26,285 nucleotides of DNA, taken from contig JAEWSD010000151.1 of the NCBI GenBank assembly GCA_023398615.1, forward strand, positions 1 through 26,285, given 5' to 3'. Source of the DNA: Bacillota bacterium. Its GTDB lineage: Bacteria > Bacillota > Clostridia > Lachnospirales > Lachnospiraceae. The stretch's first letter is position 1. Every line of letters begins with the position of its first letter. The translations under genes and the position numbers were made by a program. Of this stretch, positions 14,713 to 23,244 are shown piece by piece. The notes beneath the pieces were generated by a model that ran no database searches, was not told the origin of the DNA, and worked only from the letters and a program-made list of their open reading frames with translations.

Positions 14713-15579
14713 TCAGCTTTTAATTAGCATGGATAAAACCTGCTTCATTTTCCTACGCTTTACAATTTTATCGATGAAACCGTGTTCCAATAAGAATTCT
14801 GCTCTTTGAAACCCTTCCGGAAGCTTCTGTCCTATCGTCTGTTCAATTACCCTGGGGCCTGCAAAGCCGATCAGGGCGCCCGGTTCCGCCAGAATTACAT
14901 CTCCCAGCATGGCAAAGCTTGCCATGACACCGCCTGTAGTGGGATCTGTTAATACGGGAACATACAGTAAGCCTGCCTCGTCATGCTTCTTAATTGCCTG
15001 TGAAGTCTTTGCCATCTGCATGAGGGAAACAATCCCTTCCTGCATTCTGGCTCCCCCTGAACAGCAAAAAAGAACCACCGGCATTCTGCGCTCCGTTGCG
15101 GTTTCTATCAATCTTGTAATTTTTTCTCCAACTACCTTTCCCATACTGCCCATCAGGAAATTTGAAGCCATAACACCGATTGCCACAGGGCTGTCGTCAA
15201 TACGCCCTTCTCCGGTTATGACTGCTTCATCAAGGCTTGTTACCAGCCGCATATGTTCCAGTTTCTCTTCATATCCCGGGAAATGAAGCGGATCGCTAAG
15301 CGGCAGATCGGCATTCCACTCGGTAAAGCTTCCTTTATCCAATATCATGCTGATTCTTTCCCTTGGGCTTATGCGGAAATAATTATCACAGTTCGGACAC
15401 ACATAGTAATTGGCAACAACATCTTCCGTATATATAATTTCATTGCAGCGTTCACATTTTAAAAACAAGCCGTCCGGAATTTGGGATTCATCCATCTGTC
15501 CCTTTACCTTGCCGCCCAGCTGCACCTGCTTTAACGCGGCTGCGGAACACGGCTGCTTCTTAAACATTTCCTTCAGCAT
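14713..15579 (-). CDS. accD: Acetyl-CoA carboxylase carboxyltransferase subunit beta
   Basis: The 288-residue beta partner of AccA. An N-terminal zinc ribbon has Cys42, Cys45, Cys61 and Cys64. The crotonase-fold domain then shows CCSGGARMQEG, TDPTTGGVMASFAMLGD and GFAGPRVIEQT, the acyl-CoA and biotin site signatures of the family. The N-terminal 35 residues before the zinc ribbon vary in this family. AAAGGAG lies just before the ATG. The gene is 38 bp downstream of accC. Confidence 0.97.
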   Translation of the reverse strand: MLKEMFKKQPCSAAALKQVQLGGKVKGQMDESQIPDGLFLKCERCNEIIYTEDVVANYYVCPNCDNYFRISPRERISMILDKGSFTEWNADLPLSDPLHFPGYEEKLEHMRLVTSLDEAVITGEGRIDDSPVAIGVMASNFLMGSMGKVVGEKITRLIETATERRMPVVLFCCSGGARMQEGIVSLMQMAKTSQAIKKHDEAGLLYVPVLTDPTTGGVMASFAMLGDVILAEPGALIGFAGPRVIEQTIGQKLPEGFQRAEFLLEHGFIDKIVKRRKMKQVLSMLIKS

Positions 15580-15617
15580 GGCTGCTCCTTTCTGTCTCTA
15601 TCATGATACAGATAAAA

Positions 15618-16958
15618 TCAATGGATATGACGTTCCACATATCCTGTATCGATATTACCTTTAATATAATCTTCCTGGTTGATTAACTGATACTGAAAAT
15701 CTATATTGGTGTGGACTCCTTCTATCACGAGTTCTCCTAATACCCCCCGCATTTTTTGAATTGCCAGTTCACGGTTAGTATCATGGACAATTAATTTTGC
15801 AATTAAGGAATCATATGCGGAAGGTATCCGGTAACCTGCATACAGAGCGGAATCGATACGTACACCGTTTCCGCCCGGCATATGAAAGCTGGTTACAATG
15901 CCCGGTGACGGCATAAAATTATTGGAAGGATCCTCGGCATTGATCCTGCATTCGATGGAATGGCCCGCGAATTTGATATCCTCCTGTTTAAAGGACAGCT
16001 TCTCTCCGTCCGCGATCTTAATCTGTTCCCGGATCAGATTGATTCCGGTTATCATCTCGGTCACCGCATGCTCCACCTGAATTCTGGTATTCATCTCAAT
16101 GAAATAATAATTATTATCCTGATCTAAAATAAATTCAATAGTTCCCGCATTGCAATAGTTGGCTGCCTTTGCCGCCCGGATTGCAATTTCGCCCATTTCC
16201 TTCCTGAGCTTGTCATTAATGGCCGTGGACGGTGCCTCCTCAATCATCTTCTGATGCCTTCTCTGGATAGAACAGTCTCTTTCCCCCAAATGTATGACAT
16301 TTCCATGCTGATCTGCAAGAATCTGGAATTCCACGTGTCTTGCCTTAGGAATAAATTTTTCGATATACATGGTATCATCCCCGAAGGAGCTTTTTGCCTC
16401 CTGGCTTGCCGTCTCAAACATGCGGATAAACTGGTCTTCCGATTCTACTATCCTCATTCCTTTTCCGCCGCCGCCTGACGAAGCTTTAATTAATACGGGA
16501 TAACCCATCCGATCCGCAATCATTTTACCGTCTTTCGCACTATAAACCGGCTCTTTCGTACCCGGTACGACAGGGACACCGGCCTTCATCATGGTCTTTC
16601 TGGCTTCCGACTTGTTACCCATTTTATCGATCACTTCAGCAGAAGGCCCTATAAAAATTATTTTACACTTCTTGCATAACGCAGCAAACTTACTGTTCTC
16701 GGATAGGAATCCAAAGCCAGGGTGAATGGCATCCGCCCTTGTCGCCAGGGTTGCACTGAGGATTCTGTCCATTCTCAGATAGCTGTCTTTTGCGGGCATT
16801 GGTCCGATACATATCGTCTCATCGGCGAGCTGGGCATGTAAAGCATCTTTATCTATGTCAGAGCAAATAGCAACCGTACTGATACCCATTTCCCTGCAGG
16901 CACGAATAATCCGCACGGCAATCTCTCCACGGTTTGCTATTAAAACTTTTTTAATCAT
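15618..16958 (-). CDS. accC: Biotin carboxylase subunit of acetyl-CoA carboxylase
   Basis: A 446-residue ATP-grasp enzyme that carboxylates biotin on AccB using ATP and bicarbonate. ATG 16958 gives the family start MIKKVLIANRGEIAVRI with GGGAG before it; the ATG at 16982 would add 8 atypical residues. The ATP-binding glycine loop KASSGGGGKGM and the catalytic EMNTRIQVEH segment are present, the latter followed by Ala where most family members have Pro. It sits between fabZ (36 bp) and accD. Confidence 0.97.
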   Translation of the reverse strand: MIKKVLIANRGEIAVRIIRACREMGISTVAICSDIDKDALHAQLADETICIGPMPAKDSYLRMDRILSATLATRADAIHPGFGFLSENSKFAALCKKCKIIFIGPSAEVIDKMGNKSEARKTMMKAGVPVVPGTKEPVYSAKDGKMIADRMGYPVLIKASSGGGGKGMRIVESEDQFIRMFETASQEAKSSFGDDTMYIEKFIPKARHVEFQILADQHGNVIHLGERDCSIQRRHQKMIEEAPSTAINDKLRKEMGEIAIRAAKAANYCNAGTIEFILDQDNNYYFIEMNTRIQVEHAVTEMITGINLIREQIKIADGEKLSFKQEDIKFAGHSIECRINAEDPSNNFMPSPGIVTSFHMPGGNGVRIDSALYAGYRIPSAYDSLIAKLIVHDTNRELAIQKMRGVLGELVIEGVHTNIDFQYQLINQEDYIKGNIDTGYVERHIH

Positions 16959-16994
16959 ACTTGGCTCCCATCTGCGTGCCACGCACGCCTAATA

Positions 16995-17417
16995 TTAACC
17001 GATAACGAAGGTAAGCTCAGCTTCGGCGTATATCTTATCCCCGTCATATGCCTTTGCCGCGGCAATCCCCACATTACCTTTTTTCTTAATCAGCTCCACG
17101 GCAAGCGTGAGAACATCACCGGGAAATATTTTATTGCGGAATCTGGCCTTCGAAATGCCTCCGAAATAGGCATTCTTCCCTTTATTCTCTTCCAGGGACA
17201 GGCAGACAACTGCGCCCACCTGTGATAGTGCTTCTATAATGAGGACCCCCGGCATTACGGGCTCCTCCGGAAAATGCCCGGTAAAAAAGGGTTCGTTATA
17301 GGTCACGCATTTGCGTCCGACGGCGCGCTTCCCCGGCTCCAACTCATCTATCCGGTCTACCAACAGAAAGGGGCTCCTTTGTGGTATGATTTTTTGAATA
17401 TCCGTTACATTTAACAT
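16995..17417 (-). CDS. fabZ: 3-hydroxyacyl-ACP dehydratase FabZ
   Basis: A 140-residue hot-dog-fold dehydratase removing water from 3-hydroxyacyl-ACP to give trans-2-enoyl-ACP. Catalytic His48 lies in FFTGHFPEEPVMPGV and Glu62 in IEALSQVGA. AAAGAGG precedes the ATG. No FabA, FabM or second FabZ is in the window, so where unsaturated fatty acids are made cannot be told from here. A small AGCTT/AAGCT stem lies in the 61-bp gap toward accB. Confidence 0.97.
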   Translation of the reverse strand: MLNVTDIQKIIPQRSPFLLVDRIDELEPGKRAVGRKCVTYNEPFFTGHFPEEPVMPGVLIIEALSQVGAVVCLSLEENKGKNAYFGGISKARFRNKIFPGDVLTLAVELIKKKGNVGIAAAKAYDGDKIYAEAELTFVIG

Positions 17418-17478
17418 GTTTTACCTCTTTCCTGCATAAACAGCTTACTGGCAAGCTGCGTAGTGCATAAATAAAAAT

Positions 17479-17922
17479 CTATTTGCTGTTATTCGGCCGT
17501 ATGCTGACTAAAGGCTGCCCGTACTCAACTATGTCTTTATTATTCACAAGAATAGAATCAACTACACCGTCGTATGCAGATTCAATTTCATTCATCAGCT
17601 TCATGGCTTCTACAATACCGATAACCTGCCCCTTCTTAACCGTATCGCCAACCGATACGAAAGGTTCGCTGTCCTCTGATTTTGCCGAATAGAATACGCC
17701 GACCATAGGAGAGGTTATCATTAGATTAAGGGACTCCGGTTTCTCACTGCCGATTTTTAATCCGGAGGAACCACCTTCCGGCTTTCCCGCTGCAGGCTCC
17801 GCACAACCGGCATTTCGGTTTATCCGGAATGACAGCTTACTGTCGCCTTCGGTATATTCAAACGAGGTCAAGGCTGATTCAGATACTGTCTGAATCAGTT
17901 TAATAATATTTTCCATTTCCAT
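17479..17922 (-). CDS. accB: Biotin carboxyl carrier protein
   Basis: A 147-residue carrier whose C-terminal domain holds biotin on Lys108 in VEAMKLMNEIES, the canonical biotinylation motif. A flexible Gly/Pro/Ser-rich linker (about 38-66) joins it to the N-terminal helix that contacts AccC. SPMVGVFY marks the start of the biotinyl domain. AGGAGG lies 10 bases before the ATG at 17922. The gene starts 14 bp after fabF. Confidence 0.97.
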   Translation of the reverse strand: MEMENIIKLIQTVSESALTSFEYTEGDSKLSFRINRNAGCAEPAAGKPEGGSSGLKIGSEKPESLNLMITSPMVGVFYSAKSEDSEPFVSVGDTVKKGQVIGIVEAMKLMNEIESAYDGVVDSILVNNKDIVEYGQPLVSIRPNNSK

Positions 17923-17936
17923 AAAAGCATTACCTC

Positions 17937-19172
17937 CTAGTTGGTAAACTTCTTAATTAATAAACTGCCGTTATGTCCTCCGAAACCAAGTGAATTGCTC
18001 ATCGCATAATTAACGGTCCGATTGGTCTCAGGCACCGTGGTGTAATTTAAGTCAAGCTCTTCATCCGGCACCTTGTATCCGACCGTTGCATGTATATAAT
18101 TTTCCAGGACAGATTTTACACATACGATGAATTCCACCGCACCGGCCGCACCTAACAGGTGTCCTGTCATGGATTTTGTCGAATTGACGTTTACTTTGTA
18201 CGCATCGTCACCAAATGCTTTCTTTATCGCTCTGGTCTCAAACAGGTCGTTATGGTGTGTGCTTGTGCCATGAGCATTAATATAATCCACGTCTTCCGGT
18301 TTGATACCTGCTTCATTCACCGCAAACAGCATTGCACGGGCCGCACCTTCTCCGTCCTCGGAAGGAGAGGTAATATGGTAAGCATCACTGGTAGCACCGT
18401 AGCCTGCCAGCTCCGCGAGAATATTGGCGCCCCTGGCTACCGCATGCTCATAGGATTCCAGTATCACAACACCGGCGCCCTCTCCCATTACAAAGCCGCT
18501 TCTTTCCTTGTCAAACGGGATGGAAGCCCTTGCCGGATCGGTTTCCGAAGTCAGGGCGGTCAACGCACTGAATCCGCCGATTCCAATCGGTGTGATGGCG
18601 GCCTCCGTTCCGCCGGCAACCATAACATCCGCTTCATTGCATTGAATATAACGATATGCATCACCGATGGAATGTGTTCCGGTGGCGCAAGCGGTCACGA
18701 TGTTCGTTGATTTGCCCTTTAAACCGAAGGCAATGGATATATTTCCTGCGGCCATATTTGATATCATGGTTGGCACAAGTAAGGTGGATATCCGCTTCGG
18801 TCCTTTCTCCAGCAATTTCTGATGCTCCCTTTCTATTGCCTGCAGGCTTCCGATGCCGGAACCAACAGATACGCCGATCCTGGTAGTATCCTCTTTATCT
18901 AAATCCAGACCGGCATCCTTTATGGCCTGTGCGGCTGCCGCCACCGCAAACTGGCAAAAGGCTTCCATTCTTCTTGCCGATTTGGGTTCCATGAAATCGG
19001 CCGGATCAAAATCCTCGACCTGTGCCGCCAATTTTACTTTAAAATCTGTCGTATCAAAATAAGTTATCGGTTTAAATGCCGTTTTCTGCTCCTTGATATT
19101 ATTCCAGAAGGAATCTATGCTGTTGCCTAACGGTGAAACAATTCCCATACCTGTTACAACTACTCTCTTCAT
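17937..19172 (-). CDS. fabF: 3-oxoacyl-ACP synthase II (FabF)
   Basis: A 411-residue elongating condensing enzyme joining malonyl-ACP to acyl-ACP. The Cys-His-His triad is Cys162 (TACATGTH), His301 (NAHGTSTHHND) and His338 (MTGHLLGAAGA). That triad separates it from FabH-type initiators, which use Cys-His-Asn. GGAGG precedes the ATG. It follows fabG by 34 bp and precedes accB. It is the only ketoacyl synthase in the window. Confidence 0.98.
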   Translation of the reverse strand: MKRVVVTGMGIVSPLGNSIDSFWNNIKEQKTAFKPITYFDTTDFKVKLAAQVEDFDPADFMEPKSARRMEAFCQFAVAAAAQAIKDAGLDLDKEDTTRIGVSVGSGIGSLQAIEREHQKLLEKGPKRISTLLVPTMISNMAAGNISIAFGLKGKSTNIVTACATGTHSIGDAYRYIQCNEADVMVAGGTEAAITPIGIGGFSALTALTSETDPARASIPFDKERSGFVMGEGAGVVILESYEHAVARGANILAELAGYGATSDAYHITSPSEDGEGAARAMLFAVNEAGIKPEDVDYINAHGTSTHHNDLFETRAIKKAFGDDAYKVNVNSTKSMTGHLLGAAGAVEFIVCVKSVLENYIHATVGYKVPDEELDLNYTTVPETNRTVNYAMSNSLGFGGHNGSLLIKKFTN

Positions 19173-19206
19173 GATCTGCCTCCAAGTTCTTTACTTTATT
19201 AAATGC

Positions 19207-19947
19207 CTAAATACTCATGCCGCCGTCAACCAGTATCGTCTGCCCGGTAATATAGGAAGCCTTATCGGATGCCAGAAAAGCCGCCGTCTCCGCAACATCG
19301 AGGGCTTCTCCTATCCGCCTTAAGGCGATACGCTCCAGGGCTTTCTCCTTCACTTCTTCGCTCAGTATATCCGTCATCTCCGTTCTTATAAAGCCCGGCG
19401 CAATTGCGTTGACCGTGATTCCTCTCGACCCCAGCTCTCTTGCCATAGATCTCGTCATACCGATAATCCCCGATTTGGATGCACAGTAATTCACCTGTCC
19501 GATATTGCCCATAACACCGAATATGGAGGAAATATTTATGATTCTTCCGCTTTTCTGCTTGAGCATGATACGGGAGGCATGCTTGGAGCAATGAAAGGTT
19601 CCCTTTACATTGGTATCAATTACCGCATCAAATTCTTCCTCCGACATTTTAAGCATCAGGTTATCCTTTGTGATCCCTGCATTATTAATCAAGATATCAA
19701 GCTTTCCGAACTGTTTTACAATATCGGAAAACATAAGCTTTACCGCTTCGGAATCCTTAACATCCGCCTGGCAGGCAACGGCAGTTCCGCCGTCTTTTTT
19801 TATCTCATCAACCACTTCTTCCGCTTTTTCCCTGGATCCGCAGTAGTTTACAACAACAACGGCACCATAACGGGCAAGCGTTAATGCGATTGCCTTACCG
19901 ATTCCCCTGCTCGCGCCGGTTACGACCGCAACTTTATTCTCCAGCAT
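19207..19947 (-). CDS. fabG: 3-oxoacyl-ACP reductase FabG
   Basis: A 246-residue short-chain dehydrogenase reducing 3-oxoacyl-ACP with NADPH. The nucleotide motif is TGASRGIGKA (10-19), NNAG is at 88-91, and the catalytic Ser141, Tyr154 and Lys158 lie in NISSIFG and NYCASKSG. Its place between fabD and fabF supports the fatty acid role over other short-chain dehydrogenases. GGAGGG precedes the ATG, and 21 bp separate it from fabD. Confidence 0.97.
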   Translation of the reverse strand: MLENKVAVVTGASRGIGKAIALTLARYGAVVVVNYCGSREKAEEVVDEIKKDGGTAVACQADVKDSEAVKLMFSDIVKQFGKLDILINNAGITKDNLMLKMSEEEFDAVIDTNVKGTFHCSKHASRIMLKQKSGRIINISSIFGVMGNIGQVNYCASKSGIIGMTRSMARELGSRGITVNAIAPGFIRTEMTDILSEEVKEKALERIALRRIGEALDVAETAAFLASDKASYITGQTILVDGGMSI

Positions 19948-19968
19948 CAGTTTCCCTCCATATCCTTC

Positions 19969-20889
19969 TCACATTTGCTCATTTAATTTATCCAAATCAT
20001 TTGGTTTTTCTATGCTTATAACATTACAGGACCTGTCAATTTTTTTCACGAAAGCGGATAAGGTCTTGCCCGGTCCGATTTCAATAAAAGTATCCACTCC
20101 GGCCGATATCATATTTTCTACGCTTTGCTGCCACATAACGGAGGAATATACCTGTTTTGCCAGGCTTTCACGTATACTGTCCATGCTGCCCACATACTGT
20201 GCGTCTATGTTAGCCACATAGGGGATAACAGGGTCCTTTAAAGGGACATCCTCCAGTATCCTGAAAAGTTTCTCACCGGCTTCCGTTAACATCCTTGAAT
20301 GGAAAGGGCCGCTTACATTAAGCGGTACAATCCTCTTTGCACCATACTGCTTTAATGCTTCCCCCGCGTTCTCCACCGCTTTCTTCTCGCCGGAGATCAC
20401 TGTCTGCCCGGGGCAGTTATAGTTGGCGATCGATACGATACCGTCCGTATCCCCGCATACCTTCTCAATGATTCCATTATCCAGGCCAAGTACGGCCGAC
20501 ATGGCTCCGATGCCCGGCTTAACCGCATTCTGCATCAGAATTCCTCTCTGGCGGACCACACGGATTGCTTCATCAAAGTCCATAACGCCGCCTGCAATCA
20601 TGGCCGGATATTCACCCAGGCTTAATCCCGCGCAAACATCGGGGGTAATCCCTGTCTTCCGGACCCTGGCCAGTATCGCCATACAGGTCGTCACCAGGGC
20701 GATCTGCGTATATTCCGTAATATGAATGCTGTCATTCTCTTCAAAGCAAAGCTTTGCCATATCTATTCCAAGCAAGTCAGAAGCCCTGTCATATATCTCC
20801 TTGGATTCAGGAAACTGTTCGTAGAATTCCTGACCCATCCCGATATACTGAGCTCCCTGTCCCGGAAAAATAAATGCTGTTTTTCCCAT
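19969..20889 (-). CDS. fabD: Malonyl-CoA:ACP transacylase FabD
   Basis: A 306-residue transacylase loading malonyl groups from CoA onto ACP. The nucleophile Ser90 is in GLSLGEYPA and the catalytic His197 in GPFHSRML; FPGQGAQ lies at the N-terminus. ATG 20889 gives the family start MGKTAFIFPGQG with AGGATGG at about 8-bp spacing. The ATG at 20901, one base after the fabK stop codon, would add four residues and lacks a well-placed site, but translational coupling there is possible. Confidence 0.96.
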   Translation of the reverse strand: MGKTAFIFPGQGAQYIGMGQEFYEQFPESKEIYDRASDLLGIDMAKLCFEENDSIHITEYTQIALVTTCMAILARVRKTGITPDVCAGLSLGEYPAMIAGGVMDFDEAIRVVRQRGILMQNAVKPGIGAMSAVLGLDNGIIEKVCGDTDGIVSIANYNCPGQTVISGEKKAVENAGEALKQYGAKRIVPLNVSGPFHSRMLTEAGEKLFRILEDVPLKDPVIPYVANIDAQYVGSMDSIRESLAKQVYSSVMWQQSVENMISAGVDTFIEIGPGKTLSAFVKKIDRSCNVISIEKPNDLDKLNEQM

Positions 20890-20902
20890 TCCGATAACCA
20901 TC

Positions 20903-21829
20903 CTATTCCGTTTTCAGAAGTTTTTTTGCCTCTTCCATGATTTCACCGACAATTTCCCTGCAGGATTGTTCCTTCGAAATGAGCCCTGCAATCTGTCCCG
21001 CCATCAGGGAACCATTTACCGTATCCCCGTTCAAAACGGCATTCCTAAGAGAACCAAGCGTAAGCATCTCCAGCTCTTCAAAGCTTTTCCCTTCTTTTTC
21101 AAGCTTTAAATAGTTTCTTGTCATATTATTCCGGAGGGATCTTACCGGATGTCCGTGAGATCTGCCGGTGACTGCAGAATCTATGTCTTTTGCCGCAATA
21201 ATACATTTTTTATAGTTATCATGTACAATGGATTCCTTTGCCACAACAAATCTGGTACCCAGCTGAACACCTTCCGCGCCCAGCATAAAAGCTGCGGCAA
21301 ATCCTCTTCCGTCACCGATTCCTCCCGCCGCTATAACGGGAATATCAACCGCATCTGCCACTTGCGGTATTATAACCATCGTGGTAAGTTCACCTATGTG
21401 ACCTCCGGACTCACAGCCTTCGGCAACAACCGCATCCGCTCCGTACTTTTCCATTCGTTTTGCCAGCGCTACCGATGCAACTACCGGAATAATTTTTATT
21501 CCGGCTTCCTTCCACTTCGGAATGTACTTTTCGGGGTTACCCGCACCTGTCGTAACCACCGGAACCTTTTCCTCAACTACCAGATCGGTAATCTCGGGAG
21601 CATATTGGCTTAACAGCATAATATTTACACCAAAGGGTTTATCGGTCAGCTCTCGGGTTTTTCTGATCTCATTACGTACGACATCTGCCGGTGCATTTGC
21701 CGCCGCAACAATTCCAAGCCCCCCGGCGTTTGATACACCGGCCGCCAGGTTATGTTCGGAAACCCATGCCATACCCCCCTGTATTATAGGATATTCTATC
21801 TTCAATAATTCACTTATCCTGGTTCTCAT
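20903..21829 (-). CDS. fabK: Enoyl-ACP reductase II FabK
   Basis: A 308-residue flavin-dependent enoyl-ACP reductase of the nitronate monooxygenase-like TIM-barrel family, completing each elongation cycle. QGGMAWVSEHNLA, SNAGGLGIVAAANA and AAGGIGDGRGFAAAFMLGA are the FMN-binding segments. AEGCESGGHIG includes the catalytic-region His. Its place after acpP and before fabD matches FabK rather than a nitronate monooxygenase. FabK is insensitive to triclosan, unlike FabI. GGAGG precedes the ATG. Confidence 0.96.
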   Translation of the reverse strand: MRTRISELLKIEYPIIQGGMAWVSEHNLAAGVSNAGGLGIVAAANAPADVVRNEIRKTRELTDKPFGVNIMLLSQYAPEITDLVVEEKVPVVTTGAGNPEKYIPKWKEAGIKIIPVVASVALAKRMEKYGADAVVAEGCESGGHIGELTTMVIIPQVADAVDIPVIAAGGIGDGRGFAAAFMLGAEGVQLGTRFVVAKESIVHDNYKKCIIAAKDIDSAVTGRSHGHPVRSLRNNMTRNYLKLEKEGKSFEELEMLTLGSLRNAVLNGDTVNGSLMAGQIAGLISKEQSCREIVGEIMEEAKKLLKTE

Positions 21830-21852
21830 GAATAAATCCTCCGCAATCCCGT

Positions 21853-22083
21853 CTATTCCACACCCTTATTGCGGAGGTAATTAATTACATCTTCCACCGT
21901 AGCAATACCCGATAGATCCTCAGACGGAATTTCAACATCAAATTCCTCCTCCAGCGCCATGACCAGTTCGAACAGATCCAGAGAGTCGGCCCCCAAATCA
22001 TCCTTAAAGGATGAAGTAACGGCAACTGTGCTTTCCTCTACATTCAGCTGTCCGGCAATAATCGTTTTAATTCTATCAAACAT
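21853..22083 (-). CDS. acpP: Acyl carrier protein
   Basis: A 76-residue acidic carrier with the phosphopantetheine attachment Ser34 in the GADSLDLFELVMALEEEF motif. It carries all intermediates of the fatty acid cycle. AAAGGAG precedes the ATG. It is the first gene of the operon. Only 45 bp separate it from the membrane-protein gene upstream, and that gap contains no clear terminator. Confidence 0.98.
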   Translation of the reverse strand: MFDRIKTIIAGQLNVEESTVAVTSSFKDDLGADSLDLFELVMALEEEFDVEIPSEDLSGIATVEDVINYLRNKGVE

Positions 22084-22122
22084 GTTCTTTTTCTCCTTTT
22101 TTTACACTGATGTTTTTATTTT

Positions 22123-22128
22123 ATTATA
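22123..22128 (-). promoter_or_regulatory. Possible -10 box for the fatty acid operon
   Basis: TATAAT on the minus strand lies 40 bp before the acpP ATG and just inside the gap after the preceding stop codon. No -35 box lies at 16-18 bp, and I saw no FapR or FabT-type site. Either the promoter depends on an activator or on the neighbouring sigma factor, or the operon is read from upstream. Confidence 0.35.
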
Positions 22129-22557
22129 CTAATATATAATTTGTGCCTTTTTGTGAAATAATTTTACAACAATTTTATGATGTTTAATTATAAATATAAT
22201 AATACCGCCGACTACCACAAATGCAGCCGTAATACCGGATATAATCTTTATCAGGTTAGGGAAGCCCTTCTTAAATATACCTATACTTATATTTCTTTCC
22301 TGCATGCCGTATTCCTCAGCCTCCACAGACTCCCCGATATCGCCCGGTTCCGCCGAATCTGTTATCCCATACTGATTACCGGTATTCATGGATTTACGAA
22401 AGATATTATCATATTGGAATATTGTGGCCTTTTTGGCAGAAAACAGCCTTCCGAAGACAGGTATCTTTCCCCTTCTCATATCCTTCTCAATATAGTTATT
22501 CTGAATTAATTCCGGAATCAACCCGCTCATCATATCAACTAATAATGCCTCATCCAT
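22129..22557 (-). CDS. Single-pass membrane protein paired with the sigma factor
   Basis: A 142-residue protein of no family I recognise. Residues 1-110 are hydrophilic and predicted cytosolic. A single membrane helix (about 111-131, rich in Ile/Val/Gly) is followed by a short basic tail. It overlaps the sigma gene by 8 bp (ATGGATGA), so translation is coupled. Position and topology suggest a membrane-tethered anti-sigma factor, but the zinc-binding H-x3-C-x2-C of ZAS-type anti-sigmas is absent. The anti-sigma role is inference. Confidence 0.75.
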   Translation of the reverse strand: MDEALLVDMMSGLIPELIQNNYIEKDMRRGKIPVFGRLFSAKKATIFQYDNIFRKSMNTGNQYGITDSAEPGDIGESVEAEEYGMQERNISIGIFKKGFPNLIKIISGITAAFVVVGGIIIFIIKHHKIVVKLFHKKAQIIY

Positions 22558-23146
22558 ATTTTGCTCCTCTCTGTGTATAATTCCACGTATTTAATTCCTT
22601 CTCGTATTCCAGCTTCATTTTGTTTCTTAATCTTGATAACCTGCTGTCAATGGCAGTTACCGTCATCTTTGTTGCCACCGCTATTTCCTTGGAAGACTGC
22701 AAATAGAAATATTTCCGAATCACCAATTCCTGATCTTTCTTGCCAAGATGACTGATTATTCTGTTCAGATTTTTCATATTCTCCTTGCTGAAAATCTGCC
22801 CTTCAACATTCTGTCTCTGGTCAATATAATGCATGGCAATATCCGAAACATCCTCCGAGAACTCACGTTCCTCACGCCTGCTTAGATCACGGAGTTTATT
22901 GATAGCCGTATTCCTTACGATTACTTTGAGATATGTTTTGACGGATGCTTTCTCCATATCATACTGCTCAATATGGTTCCATATTTTAAAATAGGTATCA
23001 TTAACGCATTCCTCTATATCCCGTGAACGACAACCAAGTATGCCTGTAGCTATGTGGATTAGCAACTTTTCATACTTATCAGCTAACTTTGATAATCCCA
23101 ATTCATTTCTTTCATAAATCAGGTTTACAATTGCTTCATCCTTCAA
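22550..23146 (-). CDS. Sigma-70 family (ECF-like) RNA polymerase sigma factor
   Basis: A 198-residue sigma factor with only regions 2 and 4. Region 2 spans about 15-85, with LADKYEKLL, ECVNDTYFKIW and KTYLKVIVRNTAINKLRD. Region 4 spans about 125-190, with LGKKDQELVIRKYFYLQS and a helix-turn-helix ending SRLSRLRNKMK. The start is TTG 23146, preceded by GGAAGGAGG at 8-base spacing. An ATG at 23302 is in frame but adds 52 non-homologous residues and has no ribosome binding site. It probably directs a stress or envelope regulon and is held by the overlapping membrane protein. Confidence 0.9.
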   Translation of the reverse strand: MKDEAIVNLIYERNELGLSKLADKYEKLLIHIATGILGCRSRDIEECVNDTYFKIWNHIEQYDMEKASVKTYLKVIVRNTAINKLRDLSRREEREFSEDVSDIAMHYIDQRQNVEGQIFSKENMKNLNRIISHLGKKDQELVIRKYFYLQSSKEIAVATKMTVTAIDSRLSRLRNKMKLEYEKELNTWNYTQRGAKYG

Positions 23147-23244
23147 GTTATAAGCCTCCTTCCTTAGCGTTCCTATACTTATACACGCAAAACAGAATAA
23201 TCTTGCAAATAATTTTATTTTCGGTACCACTGTGTTTGAATCCG

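Noticed and set aside
18159..18710. 183-codon open frame on the plus strand
   Set aside because: It is antisense to fabF, whose catalytic triad is intact; the frame has no domain and no start signal.
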